A stretch of DNA of 64,000 nt from Actinacidiphila yeochonensis CN732 (GTDB lineage Bacteria > Actinomycetota > Actinomycetes > Streptomycetales > Streptomycetaceae). The stretch lies in NCBI RefSeq assembly GCF_000745345.1, contig NZ_JQNR01000005.1:2232001-2296000 (forward strand). The letters are read 5' to 3'. The position numbers and the translations under genes are program-made. This document shows, in pieces, positions 52,597-61,591 of this stretch; the first letter of the stretch is position 1; the number at the start of each line of letters is the position of its first letter. The notes under the pieces were generated by a model that was not told the origin of the DNA, made no database searches, and saw nothing but the letters and a program-made list of their open reading frames with translations.

Positions 52597-53121
52597 GGAG
52601 GCCGCGAGCTGTTCGAGCTGGGTCTGCGGGGCGGTGCCCAGGACGACGGTGGTGACGCCGCTGTCCTGGCGGACCAGGGCCGCGTACCGGCCGCCGGACC
52701 AGCGCTGCCAGGTCTGGCCGTCGACCGTGGCGGTCGCGGAGGCGTCGCGGTGGGAGCCGATGGTGACCTGGCCGACGAAGTCCGCGCCGTTCCCGTTGGA
52801 CTGCTCGACCGCCGCGTACTGCTCCTCCGGGTCCACGAAGCCCAGGTGCCAGGTCACGTTGTGCCGGTCGGAGCCGTCGTACGACACGGAGGTCGCCCGC
52901 CAGCGCGCGCCGAGGCCCTCGGGGCCGAGCACCTTGTAGGGGGCGTCGCGGCGGGCCTGCTGGAGCTCCACGGTGTAGCTGACGGTCCGCACCGCCGTGC
53001 CCGGGTCCTTCTTGGAGCCGTGCGGGATGAAGAGGTAGATCCCGTAGACGGCCACGCCCAGTACCACCAGGGACAGCACCAGGTCCCGCACCGTCTTGTT
53101 GCCACGCTTGTCCGCTGCCAC
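52579..53121 (-). CDS. DUF4245 membrane-anchored protein
   Basis: This protein has 180 residues. One N-terminal membrane segment (TVRDLVLSLVVLGVAVYGIY) is followed by the DUF4245 domain outside the membrane (SYTVELQQARRDAPYKVLGP, GLGARWRATSVSYDGSD, WQRWSGGRYAALVRQDSGVT). The function is unknown. GTG 53121 has GGGGGA 10 nt upstream; ATG 53139 is an in-frame alternative. It lies between fumC and the divergent glpX, as in other streptomycetes to my knowledge. Confidence 0.82.
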   Translation of the reverse strand: MAADKRGNKTVRDLVLSLVVLGVAVYGIYLFIPHGSKKDPGTAVRTVSYTVELQQARRDAPYKVLGPEGLGARWRATSVSYDGSDRHNVTWHLGFVDPEEQYAAVEQSNGNGADFVGQVTIGSHRDASATATVDGQTWQRWSGGRYAALVRQDSGVTTVVLGTAPQTQLEQLAASLRQSA

Positions 53122-53159
53122 CCCCCTATGGTCCCCCATGGGCGTATGGCGCCCGGCCG

Positions 53160-53270
53160 CCGGGTACCGGTTCGAGGCGTACGCCGGCAGCGGCCGGGTA
53201 CTCGGCTCGGGCGTACGGAGCCTCCGGCCGGGTACTCGGGCGGGGCGTACGCCGGTCGCCGGCCGGGTAC
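53160..53270. repeat. 34-bp tandem repeats upstream of glpX
   Basis: Three degenerate units (53160-53193, 53194-53227, 53228-53262) plus a partial fourth each start with CCGGGTAC and carry GGCGTACG about 16 bp later. They fill the divergent gap between the DUF4245 gene and glpX. Confidence 0.65.
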
Positions 53271-53285
53271 GTGCCGAGGATGGCG

Positions 53286-53294
53286 CTCATATGA
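53286..53294 (+). promoter_or_regulatory. CTCATATGA motif upstream of glpX
   Basis: The 9-mer CTCATATGA is identical to the core of the pckG palindrome at 8994-9007. Here it is flanked by a direct repeat GCGCTCAT (53284-53291 and 53303-53310) and lies about 100 bp before the glpX start. Confidence 0.35.
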
Positions 53295-53392
53295 TGAATA
53301 TCGCGCTCATTCTCACGCTCCACCCGGCGCCCGCCCCGGCAGGGTCGCCGCGCCCTCAAGCCCGGCCGTCCCCGTACAGAAAGGTGCGCGTG

Positions 53393-54430
53393 ATGACCGA
53401 AAGCCACCAGAATCTGCCGCCGCAGCTCGAAGTGAGCCCGGAGGCGCCCGACCGCAACCTCGCCCTGGAGCTCGTCCGGGTCACCGAGGCCGCCGCGATG
53501 GCCTCGGCCCGCTGGGTCGGGCGCGGCGACAAGAACGGCGCCGACGGTGCCGCGGTGAAGGCGATGCGCACCCTCGTCCACACGGTGTCGATGAACGGCG
53601 TGGTCGTCATCGGCGAGGGCGAGAAGGACGAGGCGCCCATGCTCTACAACGGCGAGCGGGTCGGTGACGGCACCGGTGCGGAGTGCGACGTCGCCGTGGA
53701 CCCGGTGGACGGCACCACCGTGACCGCCAAGGGCATGCCGAACGCCGTGTCGGTGCTCGCGGTGGCCGACCGGGGCACGATGTACGACCCGTCGGCCGTC
53801 TTCTACATGGACAAGCTGGTGGTCGGCCCGGAGGCGGCCGAGTTCGTGGACATCGACGCGCCCGCCGCCGTCAACATCCGCCGGGTGGCGAAGGCCAAGG
53901 GCGTCAGCCCGGGGGAGGTCACCGTCGTCCTGCTCGACCGGCCGCGCCACGACGACCTCGCACGGCAGATCCGGGAAGCCGGCGCGCGGATCAAGTTCAT
54001 CATCGACGGCGACGTGGCCGGGTCGATCATGGCCGCCCGGGAGGACACCGGCGTCGACATGCTCATGGGCGTCGGCGGCACCCCGGAGGGCATCATCACC
54101 GCCTGCGCGATGGCCTGCCTGGGCGGCACCATCCAGGGGCGGCTGCACCCCAAGGACGACGCGGAGCGCCGCAAGGCGCTGGACGCCGGCCACGACCTGA
54201 ACCGGGTGCTGCACACCCGCGACCTGGTCAGCGGCGACAACGTCTTCTTCGTGGCCACGGGCGTCACCGACGGCGAGCTGCTGCGGGGCGTGCGGTACCG
54301 CGCCGAGACCGCGACCACGTCCTCCCTGGTGATGCGGTCGAAGTCCGGCACGATCCGGCGGATCGACTCGGTGCACCGGCTGTCGAAGCTGCGGGCGTAC
54401 AGCGCGATCGACTTCGACCGCGCCAACTGA
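53393..54430 (+). CDS. glpX: Fructose-1,6-bisphosphatase class II
   Basis: This 345-residue enzyme removes the 1-phosphate of fructose 1,6-bisphosphate in gluconeogenesis. Landmarks are RNLALELVRVTEAAAMASAR, VVIGEGEKDEAPMLYNGE and the metal/phosphate motif CDVAVDPVDGTTVTAKGMPN. VGPEAAEFVDIDAPA, FIIDGDVAGSIMAAR and MGVGGTPEGIITACAM follow. ATG 53393 (MTESHQNLPPQ) follows GAAAGGTGCG; the frame is open further upstream but not family-like. A CTCATATGA motif and 34-bp repeats lie upstream. Confidence 0.94.
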   Translation: MTESHQNLPPQLEVSPEAPDRNLALELVRVTEAAAMASARWVGRGDKNGADGAAVKAMRTLVHTVSMNGVVVIGEGEKDEAPMLYNGERVGDGTGAECDVAVDPVDGTTVTAKGMPNAVSVLAVADRGTMYDPSAVFYMDKLVVGPEAAEFVDIDAPAAVNIRRVAKAKGVSPGEVTVVLLDRPRHDDLARQIREAGARIKFIIDGDVAGSIMAAREDTGVDMLMGVGGTPEGIITACAMACLGGTIQGRLHPKDDAERRKALDAGHDLNRVLHTRDLVSGDNVFFVATGVTDGELLRGVRYRAETATTSSLVMRSKSGTIRRIDSVHRLSKLRAYSAIDFDRAN

Positions 54431-54584
54431 GCCCCGCCGGCCGTCCCGCCGCCAGGGGAGTGCGACCGTTTCGCCGCCCGGGAGCCCGCCCGGGAGCCCG
54501 GCCGGGGGCACGCGGGCAGGCGGGCGCCTGGGCGCCCGGGCGCGCGCACCGGCGGGTGCGGGTCCGCGGGCGGGTGGGAAGCGG

Positions 54585-54938
54585 TCAGCCGACGGCGGCG
54601 ACGCGCGGGGCCGGGACGTGCAGCTCGGCGTCGCGCCGCCGCCGCCGGGCCAGCACCACCCGGCGCTCGGCCGCGGTCATGCCGCCCCACACGCCGTACG
54701 GCTCGGGCTGGAGCAGCGCGTGCTCGCGGCACTCCACCATCACCGGGCAGCGGGAGCAGACCCGCTTGGCCGCCTCCTCACGGGCCAGTCGGGCCGCCGT
54801 CGGCTCCTTGGAGGGGGCGAAGAACAGCCCCGCCTCGTCGCTGCGACAGGCGGCATCCGAGTGCCATGGCCCCCCGAGATCCCGCGGGTGCCCCAGCGGG
54901 AGGGAGAGGTCCGCGGCGGGCTCGATCGGTTGCAGCAC
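54585..54938 (-). CDS. WhiB-like (Wbl) iron-sulfur transcription factor
   Basis: This protein has 117 residues. The four cluster cysteines are C31, C61, C64 and C70 (SDAACRSD and KRVCSRCPVMVECREHAL). The GVWGG turn follows near residue 82 and then a basic tail (RRVVLARRRRRDAEL) that contacts DNA. Wbl proteins bind a [4Fe-4S] cluster and usually work with sigma factor region 4. Next to glpX, this position corresponds in my memory to wblI of S. coelicolor, but I give no symbol because that is from context. ATG 54938 follows GGAGTTTCC. Confidence 0.9.
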   Translation of the reverse strand: MLQPIEPAADLSLPLGHPRDLGGPWHSDAACRSDEAGLFFAPSKEPTAARLAREEAAKRVCSRCPVMVECREHALLQPEPYGVWGGMTAAERRVVLARRRRRDAELHVPAPRVAAVG

Positions 54939-55128
54939 GGGAAACTCCTGACGACGGCTCGGCAGTTGCCACGCTTGCCAGTCGCCGCCCGGCGCGCCCG
55001 CTGGTCCGCTCCGGGAGTCGGAGCGCGGCGATGGCGGGAACTGCCGTGCGGCGGCGTGCCGTTCCCCTACCCGCTGTGCGCGACTTCATGCGCACCGTGT
55101 TCAACCCGCGTGCACCGGCGGCCGGATG

Positions 55129-55788
55129 TCAGCCCTCCGCGCCCTTCTTCCGCAGGTCGCCGACCTTCTTGCCGCGCTTGGACTTCGCCTCGACGCCGCC
55201 CATGAAGGCGAAACCGACCACCCGGACCACCGGAGCGCCCGGGTCCGGTTCGTCGTAGGACTTCACGTCGGAGCCGCCCACGACGCCGACGACGCTGCCG
55301 CGCAGCGTCACGTTCTCGGGCACCCTGATGCTGATGCCGCCCATGACGGCCGTGCACTGGATGACGACCTCGGGGGAGGTGAACGTGGCCTCCGTCAGGT
55401 CGATCTCGATGCCGCCCATGAACGCGATGGCGGTGATCCGGTTGCCGACCCGCCAGCGCCCCTTGCGCTCGGCTCCGCTGAGGATGCCCACCAGGGTGGG
55501 GTTCTCGCCGCCCTCGGAGGAGGCCGGGCGGGCTGCGGGGGGCGGGGTCGCGGCGGCCTGGCCGGCGGGCAGGTCCCGTACCAGCGGCTCCAGCTGGCCC
55601 ACCGTCTTGGCGCGGTAGACCTGTTCCAGGCGCTCCGCGTGTTCCTCGGCGTCGAGCCGGCCCTCGGCGAGGGCGTCGCGCAGGATGTCGGCGACCCGGT
55701 CCCGGTCGGCGTCGGAGGCGCGCAGCGTGCCGTCGGAGAGCGGGGCGGAGGGCTGGGGGGCGCGCTTCTGGAGCTGGGATTCGTCCAC
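55129..55788 (-). CDS. DUF1707 / LiaF-like C-terminal domain protein
   Basis: This protein has 219 residues. The N-terminal DUF1707 (LRASDADRDRVADILRDALA, EGRLDAEEHAERLEQVYRAK) is followed by a Pro/Ala linker. The C-terminal beta-rich region has repeated GG turns (GNRITAIAFMGGIEIDLTEA, VIQCTAVMGGISIRVPENVT, VVGFAFMGGVEAKSKR), as in LiaF/YvqF cell-wall stress proteins. There is no membrane helix. GTG 55788 lacks a clear ribosome-binding site, so a leaderless start is possible. It is divergent from the class I fumarase gene. Confidence 0.82.
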   Translation of the reverse strand: MDESQLQKRAPQPSAPLSDGTLRASDADRDRVADILRDALAEGRLDAEEHAERLEQVYRAKTVGQLEPLVRDLPAGQAAATPPPAARPASSEGGENPTLVGILSGAERKGRWRVGNRITAIAFMGGIEIDLTEATFTSPEVVIQCTAVMGGISIRVPENVTLRGSVVGVVGGSDVKSYDEPDPGAPVVRVVGFAFMGGVEAKSKRGKKVGDLRKKGAEG

Positions 55789-56043
55789 CCGGCAACGGTA
55801 CCGAGACGCGATAGATCGCAACTACCCTGAGCGCCCCTGAAGTCCACCTGACGCGACCCTGAGACGGCCCCAAGGGTGCGGTGCGCCGTTCCTCGGGGGT
55901 GCGGGCCTTCGGGCGGGCCGGGTGCGGGCCGGGTGCGGGGCCGGGGTGGCCGGGGGTGGGCAGGGGGCGCGACTGCGGGGTACGGCCGCCGGCAGGGCCG
56001 GGGCGCGGTCGGGGGCCCGGTGGCGCCGGCGCGGGTTGTCCAC

Positions 56044-56063
56044 AGGTGAGCCGAACCTCACCT
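56044..56063 (+). promoter_or_regulatory. Iron-box-like palindrome upstream of the class I fumarase
   Basis: AGGTGAG (56044-56050) and CTCACCT (56057-56063) form a perfect inverted repeat with a 6-nt spacer. It resembles the DmdR/IdeR iron box (consensus TTAGGTTAGSCTAACCTAA) at 14 of 19 positions by my count. A -10-like TAGGCT at 56096-56101 and the start at 56136 place it near the expected promoter. Confidence 0.4.
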
Positions 56064-56135
56064 CGGGACGGCCGCGCGGAGGTTCTAGGCTGGAGTCGCT
56101 TCAGCGTCGTCGCAGCCGAGTGAGGAATGTCCCAT

Positions 56136-57791
<1,656 letters not shown>

Positions 57792-57827
57792 CGCCCCCCG
57801 TCCGCCCCCGGGTTCCCCCCGGACGAA

Positions 57828-57862
57828 GCCCCCGGTCGCGCCGGTCCGAGCGCGCCGGGGGC
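57828..57862. terminator. Hairpin between the fumarase and SnoaL-like genes
   Basis: GCCCCCGG (57828-57835) pairs with CCGGGGGC (57855-57862), extended inward by CGCGC/GCGCG with one bulge. It lies between convergent genes, 36 nt after the fumarase stop. Confidence 0.65.
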
Positions 57863-57890
57863 CGTCCGGCGTGTCGGCTGGGCGCTCCCC

Positions 57891-58319
57891 TCAGCGCCCA
57901 GCGGCGGCCTGTTCCAACTGGGCGGTGATTCCCTGCCGGTCGATCTGGATCCAGTACTCGGCGATCAGGCCGTCCTCGACGCGATAGACCGCGCTGGCCG
58001 TCTCCGTGATCTGCGCACCGGTCGGCGGGTAGTGGTCGATCGGACCGACATGGGTTCCGACCTGGGTCCAGCGGGCGTAGACCCGATCGTCCTCGGCGAT
58101 GAGCTCGTCCACGGTCAGAGTGAAGTCGCCGTACGCGTCGAGCATCTCCTGGACGTGTTCGGCGTACTGCTGAGGTGTGCGCTCCACGACCACCGGCGCC
58201 TCGGAGACCACCTGGTGGGCCTGGACCCGACCGGCCATGAAGCGATCGGCCCGGTCCGGGTGCAGCCCCGTTCGCACCTGCAGAAGAAACTGGCGGACGA
58301 TGTCCTTGGCATTGGTCAT
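57891..58319 (-). CDS. SnoaL-like / NTF2-fold ester cyclase family protein
   Basis: This protein has 142 residues. The cone-shaped NTF2-like fold is indicated by KDIVRQFLLQVRTGLHPDRA, the internal AYGDFTLTVDELIAEDDRVY, ARWTQVGTHVGPIDHYPPTG and AVYRVEDGLIAEYWIQIDRQ. The family includes polyketide cyclases and many proteins of unknown substrate. ATG 58319 is chosen since the 5' extension to 58586 is not protein-like; the ribosome-binding site is weak. No polyketide genes lie nearby. Confidence 0.78.
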   Translation of the reverse strand: MTNAKDIVRQFLLQVRTGLHPDRADRFMAGRVQAHQVVSEAPVVVERTPQQYAEHVQEMLDAYGDFTLTVDELIAEDDRVYARWTQVGTHVGPIDHYPPTGAQITETASAVYRVEDGLIAEYWIQIDRQGITAQLEQAAAGR

Positions 58320-58627
58320 ACCGCGAATTCTGGCATGGCATGCATTCCGGGTGATTCCCGGCGTGCTCGGTGAGAAGAGCGTTCTCGCACGTGGCGCCGG
58401 TGCGGACCGGTGCGACGCGGTATGCGCCGGTGACCGCGCGCCGACCAGACCAGGGGAAGAGCGGCGGGCAGGCGGCGGCAGGGCGGTGGGGCATACCCCT
58501 GGGGCATTCATATATCCGTATTTCGCTGTTCCACCTCGGTCGCGCCTGAGCGCCCATACGATCGCCCCATAACACCCGGTGTGCAAAGGTGCACGCTGAG
58601 GGGCGGGACTGAGCGGAGATGGGCGCT

Positions 58628-59440
58628 GTGAGCGGCGAGGAGCGGCAGGACGGGGCCAGGTTCCTGGGGCGGGAGATCCGGATCGCGCGGGAGCGGAGAG
58701 GGCTCACGCAGCAGCAGATCGGCGACGAGGCCGGATACGAGCGGTCCTACGTGACACACGTCGAGGGGGGTAAGCGGCTCGCGTCGCTGCCCTTCGCGGA
58801 GTCGTGCGACCGCCTTTTCGAGACGACGGGATACTTCGTCCGCCTCCGCGAGGAGATGAGCGAACGGGGCCACCCCGGCTGGTTCGTGCCGTACATCAAG
58901 CTGGAGCAGCAGGCCACCGAGATCTGCGACTACTCCAACTCGTTCATCATGGGCATGCTCCAGACGCCCGCGTACGCGGAGGCGACGCTCCGCATGTTCC
59001 ATCCGCGCGACGACGAGGAGCAGATCAAGGCCCGGGTCGCGGCCCGGCTGGGCCGCCACGACGTCATGGCCCGTGACGCGCCGCCGTTGCTGTGGGTCGT
59101 CCTGCATGAGGCGGTGCTCCGAACCCTGGTCGGCGGACCAGCGGTCATGGCCGAGCAGTTGGAGTACCTGTGCGCGGAGGCGGCTTCGCCGCACGTCGTG
59201 ATCCAGGTGCTTCCCTTCTCTGCTGGTGCTCCCGCAGCCTCCCTCCCGTTTATCCTCCTCACGTTGGAGGGCGGGGAGTCCGTCCTGTACACGGAGAGCA
59301 GGGAAGGGGGGCATGTGAACGACTCGGCCGCCGCAGTGGCAAGTGCTCGTGCCACGTACGACTGGCTTCGCGCCGCAGCGCTCTCGCCTGACGCCTCGCT
59401 TCACTTCATCCGAGGCATCGCAGAGGAGTACGTCAGATGA
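58628..59440 (+). CDS. XRE regulator with DUF5753 (Scr1 family)
   Basis: This protein has 270 residues. The N-terminal helix-turn-helix (LTQQQIGDEAGYERSYVTHV, EGGKRLASLP) is followed by the DUF5753 domain (WFVPYIKLEQQATEICDYSN, SFIMGMLQTPAYAEA, PHVVIQVLPFSAGAPAASLP). I chose GTG 58628, which has GGAG 9 nt upstream; ATG 58619 abuts that site. The stop overlaps the DUF397 gene as ATGA. XRE/DUF397 pairs are very common in streptomycetes, some act in development (WhiJ/AbaA type) and some behave like toxin-antitoxin pairs. Confidence 0.88.
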   Translation: MSGEERQDGARFLGREIRIARERRGLTQQQIGDEAGYERSYVTHVEGGKRLASLPFAESCDRLFETTGYFVRLREEMSERGHPGWFVPYIKLEQQATEICDYSNSFIMGMLQTPAYAEATLRMFHPRDDEEQIKARVAARLGRHDVMARDAPPLLWVVLHEAVLRTLVGGPAVMAEQLEYLCAEAASPHVVIQVLPFSAGAPAASLPFILLTLEGGESVLYTESREGGHVNDSAAAVASARATYDWLRAAALSPDASLHFIRGIAEEYVR

Positions 59441-59667
59441 GCAACACCCCTGATCTCGTCGGTACGGCGCTGGTGTGGATCAAGAGCACCTACAGCGGCC
59501 CCGAGGGCGGTAACTGCGTCGAGTGGGCGCCGTCATACGCGACTGCGCACGACGTGGTCCCGGTCCGCGACTCCAAGGACCCGCAGGGCCCTGCCCTCGC
59601 CTTCAGCCGCGACGCGTGGTCGTCCTTCCTCACCGCCGTCCGTGAGGCGGAGTTCCCGTCCGCCTGA
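59437..59667 (+). CDS. DUF397 protein
   Basis: This protein has 76 residues. The hallmark WIKSTYSGPEGGNCVEWA near the N-terminus and VPVRDSKDPQGPALAFSRDA, then WSSFLTAVRE are typical of DUF397 across its whole length. It is translationally coupled to the upstream XRE gene and probably binds its product to modulate DNA binding. Confidence 0.92.
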   Translation: MSNTPDLVGTALVWIKSTYSGPEGGNCVEWAPSYATAHDVVPVRDSKDPQGPALAFSRDAWSSFLTAVREAEFPSA

Positions 59668-59681
59668 ACGCGCCACCTCTG

Positions 59682-59712
59682 GTGCCCGGGAGCGCTGTGG
59701 CGTCCCGGGCAC
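59682..59712 (+). terminator. Terminator after the XRE/DUF397 pair
   Basis: GTGCCCGGGA (59682-59691) and TCCCGGGCAC (59703-59712) form a perfect 10-bp stem with an 11-nt loop, 15 nt after the DUF397 gene stop. Confidence 0.75.
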
Positions 59713-59821
59713 GGTCGTTTCCGCCGCGTTTCCCGTCCTGAAAAGCCGTTCCCCTTGCACCGGCGGCTGTTGCTCGCGAGCATTCACTCAGGACTAGGCG
59801 AACTGTCGGAGGGGAACCCGC

Positions 59822-60028
59822 ATGAAAGTCACCCAACTCGTCAGTGTTTGCGATCTGAAGGACTGCCCGACCATCTATGTGACAGACCGCGAAACGTTGC
59901 TGGTCCAAGGGGAGACTCCGGCCGACCACGGCCTCAACCTTCCCGCGCATGAGACGGTTGTCGAGATTCCGACGGAGCTGGTGCTCGATCTGGTGCGAAG
60001 GGGCCTGCATGTCCATGAGTCTCGCTGA
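59822..60028 (+). CDS. Small hypothetical protein in a DUF6879/XRE operon
   Basis: This protein has 68 residues. ATG 59822 follows GGAGGGG. The sequence (MKVTQLVSVCDLKDCPTIYV, TDRETLLVQGE, LDLVRRGLHVHE) is predicted to be a compact alpha/beta protein. I know this type only as a small companion of DUF6879 and XRE genes. Its 3' end overlaps the DUF6879 gene by 20 nt, so the two are translationally linked. Confidence 0.7.
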   Translation: MKVTQLVSVCDLKDCPTIYVTDRETLLVQGETPADHGLNLPAHETVVEIPTELVLDLVRRGLHVHESR

Positions 60029-60527
60029 GCTGTTCGACGGTTTCGAACGAGAAGCGTTCCGGCTGGAGACCCTTGATGATTACAGTGGCTCCGGCAACAC
60101 GGCCGCTTACCAGGCATTCCTGGCCGGGTGTCCGCAGTCCGCCGACTACAACGAGAGCTGGATCAACGAACTGCGTGGCCACACTGGCCAGGGGAAGCGG
60201 ATTTACCGCGTCCACATCCTGTCGCGGCCCTTGACTCCCTACCTGCGGTTCGAGTTGGGATGGGGTTACCGGAAGAACGCCACAGGCGGCGAGGAGTTCT
60301 TTGTTCTCGACACCACCCAGCACCCCAATCCCCTGCCTGGCGTCCCGGACTTCTGGCTCTTCGACAGCGCTCACGCGGTCATCCTGCGTTATGACGAGCA
60401 CGGTGCGGTGACCGAGAGGGAGACTCTGCCGGCCGGTCGGGCACGGGAGTTCGCCGCCAACCGCGACATCGCGTTGGCTGAAGCGGAGCCCTTCGAAGCG
60501 TGGTGGGCGAAGCACGGCGGCTGGTGA
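60009..60527 (+). CDS. DUF6879 family protein
   Basis: This protein has 172 residues. Family features are LFDGFEREAFRLETLDDYSG, GKRIYRVHILSRPLTPYLRF, GEEFFVLDTTQHPNPLPGVP and DFWLFDSAHAVILRYDEHG. The function is not established; it often pairs with an XRE/DUF5753 regulator. ATG 60009 is preferred, and ATG 60015 is 6 nt later. The stop overlaps the next start as GTGA. Confidence 0.78.
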   Translation: MSMSLAELFDGFEREAFRLETLDDYSGSGNTAAYQAFLAGCPQSADYNESWINELRGHTGQGKRIYRVHILSRPLTPYLRFELGWGYRKNATGGEEFFVLDTTQHPNPLPGVPDFWLFDSAHAVILRYDEHGAVTERETLPAGRAREFAANRDIALAEAEPFEAWWAKHGGW

Positions 60528-61354
60528 ACAGAGAGGAAATCGGCCCTGCGCTGCGGGCGTTGCGACTGGCCTCCGGCAAGGAGGCGAAGGTCGTCGCCCG
60601 CAGCGCGGCCATGTCCGCGAGCAAGCTCAGCAGGATCGAGACGGGGAAGGTAACCCCGTCCCTCGTGGACGTCGAGCATCTGCTCGTGGCTGTGGGCGGG
60701 CCCGAGGACTCCGGGTCGGAGATCCTTGCGGCGGCTCGAGCAGCGTCAATGGACTCCACGACGTGGCGTCAGACGCGACGTATGGGCACGCATCGGGCTC
60801 AGTTGCAGGTCCAGGGGCTGGAAGCGCGAATGACGCTGCTGCGGCTCTTCCAATCGGCCCTCGTGCCGGGACTGTTGCAGACGCCCGAGTACATGCGCGC
60901 CGTACTGAGCCGGCACGGGCTGAGCGAGGACCAGCTGACCCGGACCATGCAGGCACGCATGGACCGCCAGAGGGTGCTTTACGATGGCGCCAAGGAGCTC
61001 CGTTTCGTCATCACGGAATCCGTGCTGCGCTGGCGCCTTGTTCCGCCGCCCATGATGGCAGGGCAGTTGGACCGGATCATTTCCGTGTCCCGACTGCCGA
61101 ACGTGGATGTGCGGATCGTTGTCCTGGATGCACCGCAGCACGACGTGCCCAACCACGCGTTCGTTATTCGGGACGACCGGGTCGTGACCGTCGAGATCGT
61201 CCACGCCGAGTTGGCGATCACTGAGCCGCGTGATGTTGCCCTGTACGTAGGAAAATTCGAGGGGTTCGCCGCTGCCGCTCTTTCCGGGCCGGATGCCCAA
61301 GAGTTCATGGCGGCGGTGCGGGACGGGTTCTTGCGGGAACGGGAAACGGGATAG
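60524..61354 (+). CDS. XRE regulator with DUF5753 (Scr1 family)
   Basis: This protein has 276 residues. The helix-turn-helix is ALRALRLASGKEAKVVARSA, AMSASKLSRIETGKVTPSL, and the DUF5753 domain holds FQSALVPGLLQTPEYMRAVL, FVITESVLRWRLVPPPMMAG and FVIRDDRVVTVEIVHAELAI. GTG 60524 overlaps the DUF6879 gene stop (GTGA); GTG 60500 is a longer alternative. It is the last gene before the putative RiPP pair (99 nt away), and is the obvious candidate to regulate it. Confidence 0.87.
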   Translation: MNREEIGPALRALRLASGKEAKVVARSAAMSASKLSRIETGKVTPSLVDVEHLLVAVGGPEDSGSEILAAARAASMDSTTWRQTRRMGTHRAQLQVQGLEARMTLLRLFQSALVPGLLQTPEYMRAVLSRHGLSEDQLTRTMQARMDRQRVLYDGAKELRFVITESVLRWRLVPPPMMAGQLDRIISVSRLPNVDVRIVVLDAPQHDVPNHAFVIRDDRVVTVEIVHAELAITEPRDVALYVGKFEGFAAAALSGPDAQEFMAAVRDGFLRERETG

Positions 61355-61373
61355 GCGTAGCTACTGTCAGGCG

Positions 61374-61442
61374 CTTCACTGGGATCGACAACGGACCCGG
61401 CGGGAGCGGAATGCGCGGGTCCCCATTCCGAACACAGTGAAG
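61374..61442 (+). promoter_or_regulatory. Nested inverted repeats in the leader of the peptide gene
   Basis: CTTCACTG (61374-61381) pairs with CAGTGAAG (61435-61442). Inside this, CGGAATG (61407-61413) pairs with CATTCCG (61424-61430). The outer 3' arm runs into the ribosome-binding region GAAGGGGTAGGG just before ATG 61454, so folding could mask translation initiation. It could also serve as the terminator of the XRE gene. Confidence 0.5.
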
Positions 61443-61453
61443 GGGTAGGGCCG

Positions 61454-61591
61454 ATGGAGCAGCTGGACGTCGTCACCACCGCCGGTGGAGAGGAAGGCGA
61501 CGGGCACCCCGGGACGCCGTGGTCGCCTCCGCAGGACCCGCCGTCGCCGGACGGGACCACGCCGCCCGGGGACGGGACGCACCGCAAGTGA
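61454..61591 (+). CDS. Putative RiPP precursor peptide (aspartimide/imiditide-like)
   Basis: This is a 45-codon ORF, too short for standard ORF lists. It begins MEQLDVVTTAGGEEGDGHPG and ends DGTTPPGDGTHRK. It has no Cys, so a lanthipeptide is unlikely. The hydrophilic C-terminal half is Pro-rich with two Asp-Gly steps (SPDGTT and PGDGTH), the sequence most prone to aspartimide formation. The LDVV stretch near the N-terminus recalls the leader motif of FxLD-type precursors that pair with related methyltransferases. ATG 61454 follows GGGGTAGGG. Its stop overlaps the methyltransferase start as GTGA, so the two are made together. Function is inferred from this pairing only. Confidence 0.6.
   Translation: MEQLDVVTTAGGEEGDGHPGTPWSPPQDPPSPDGTTPPGDGTHRK

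Noticed and set aside
61454..61591. Reading the small peptide as an FxLD lanthipeptide precursor
   Set aside because: It lacks Cys and the full FxLD motif, and no lanthionine-forming enzyme is nearby; only the LDVV stretch and the methyltransferase are reminiscent.
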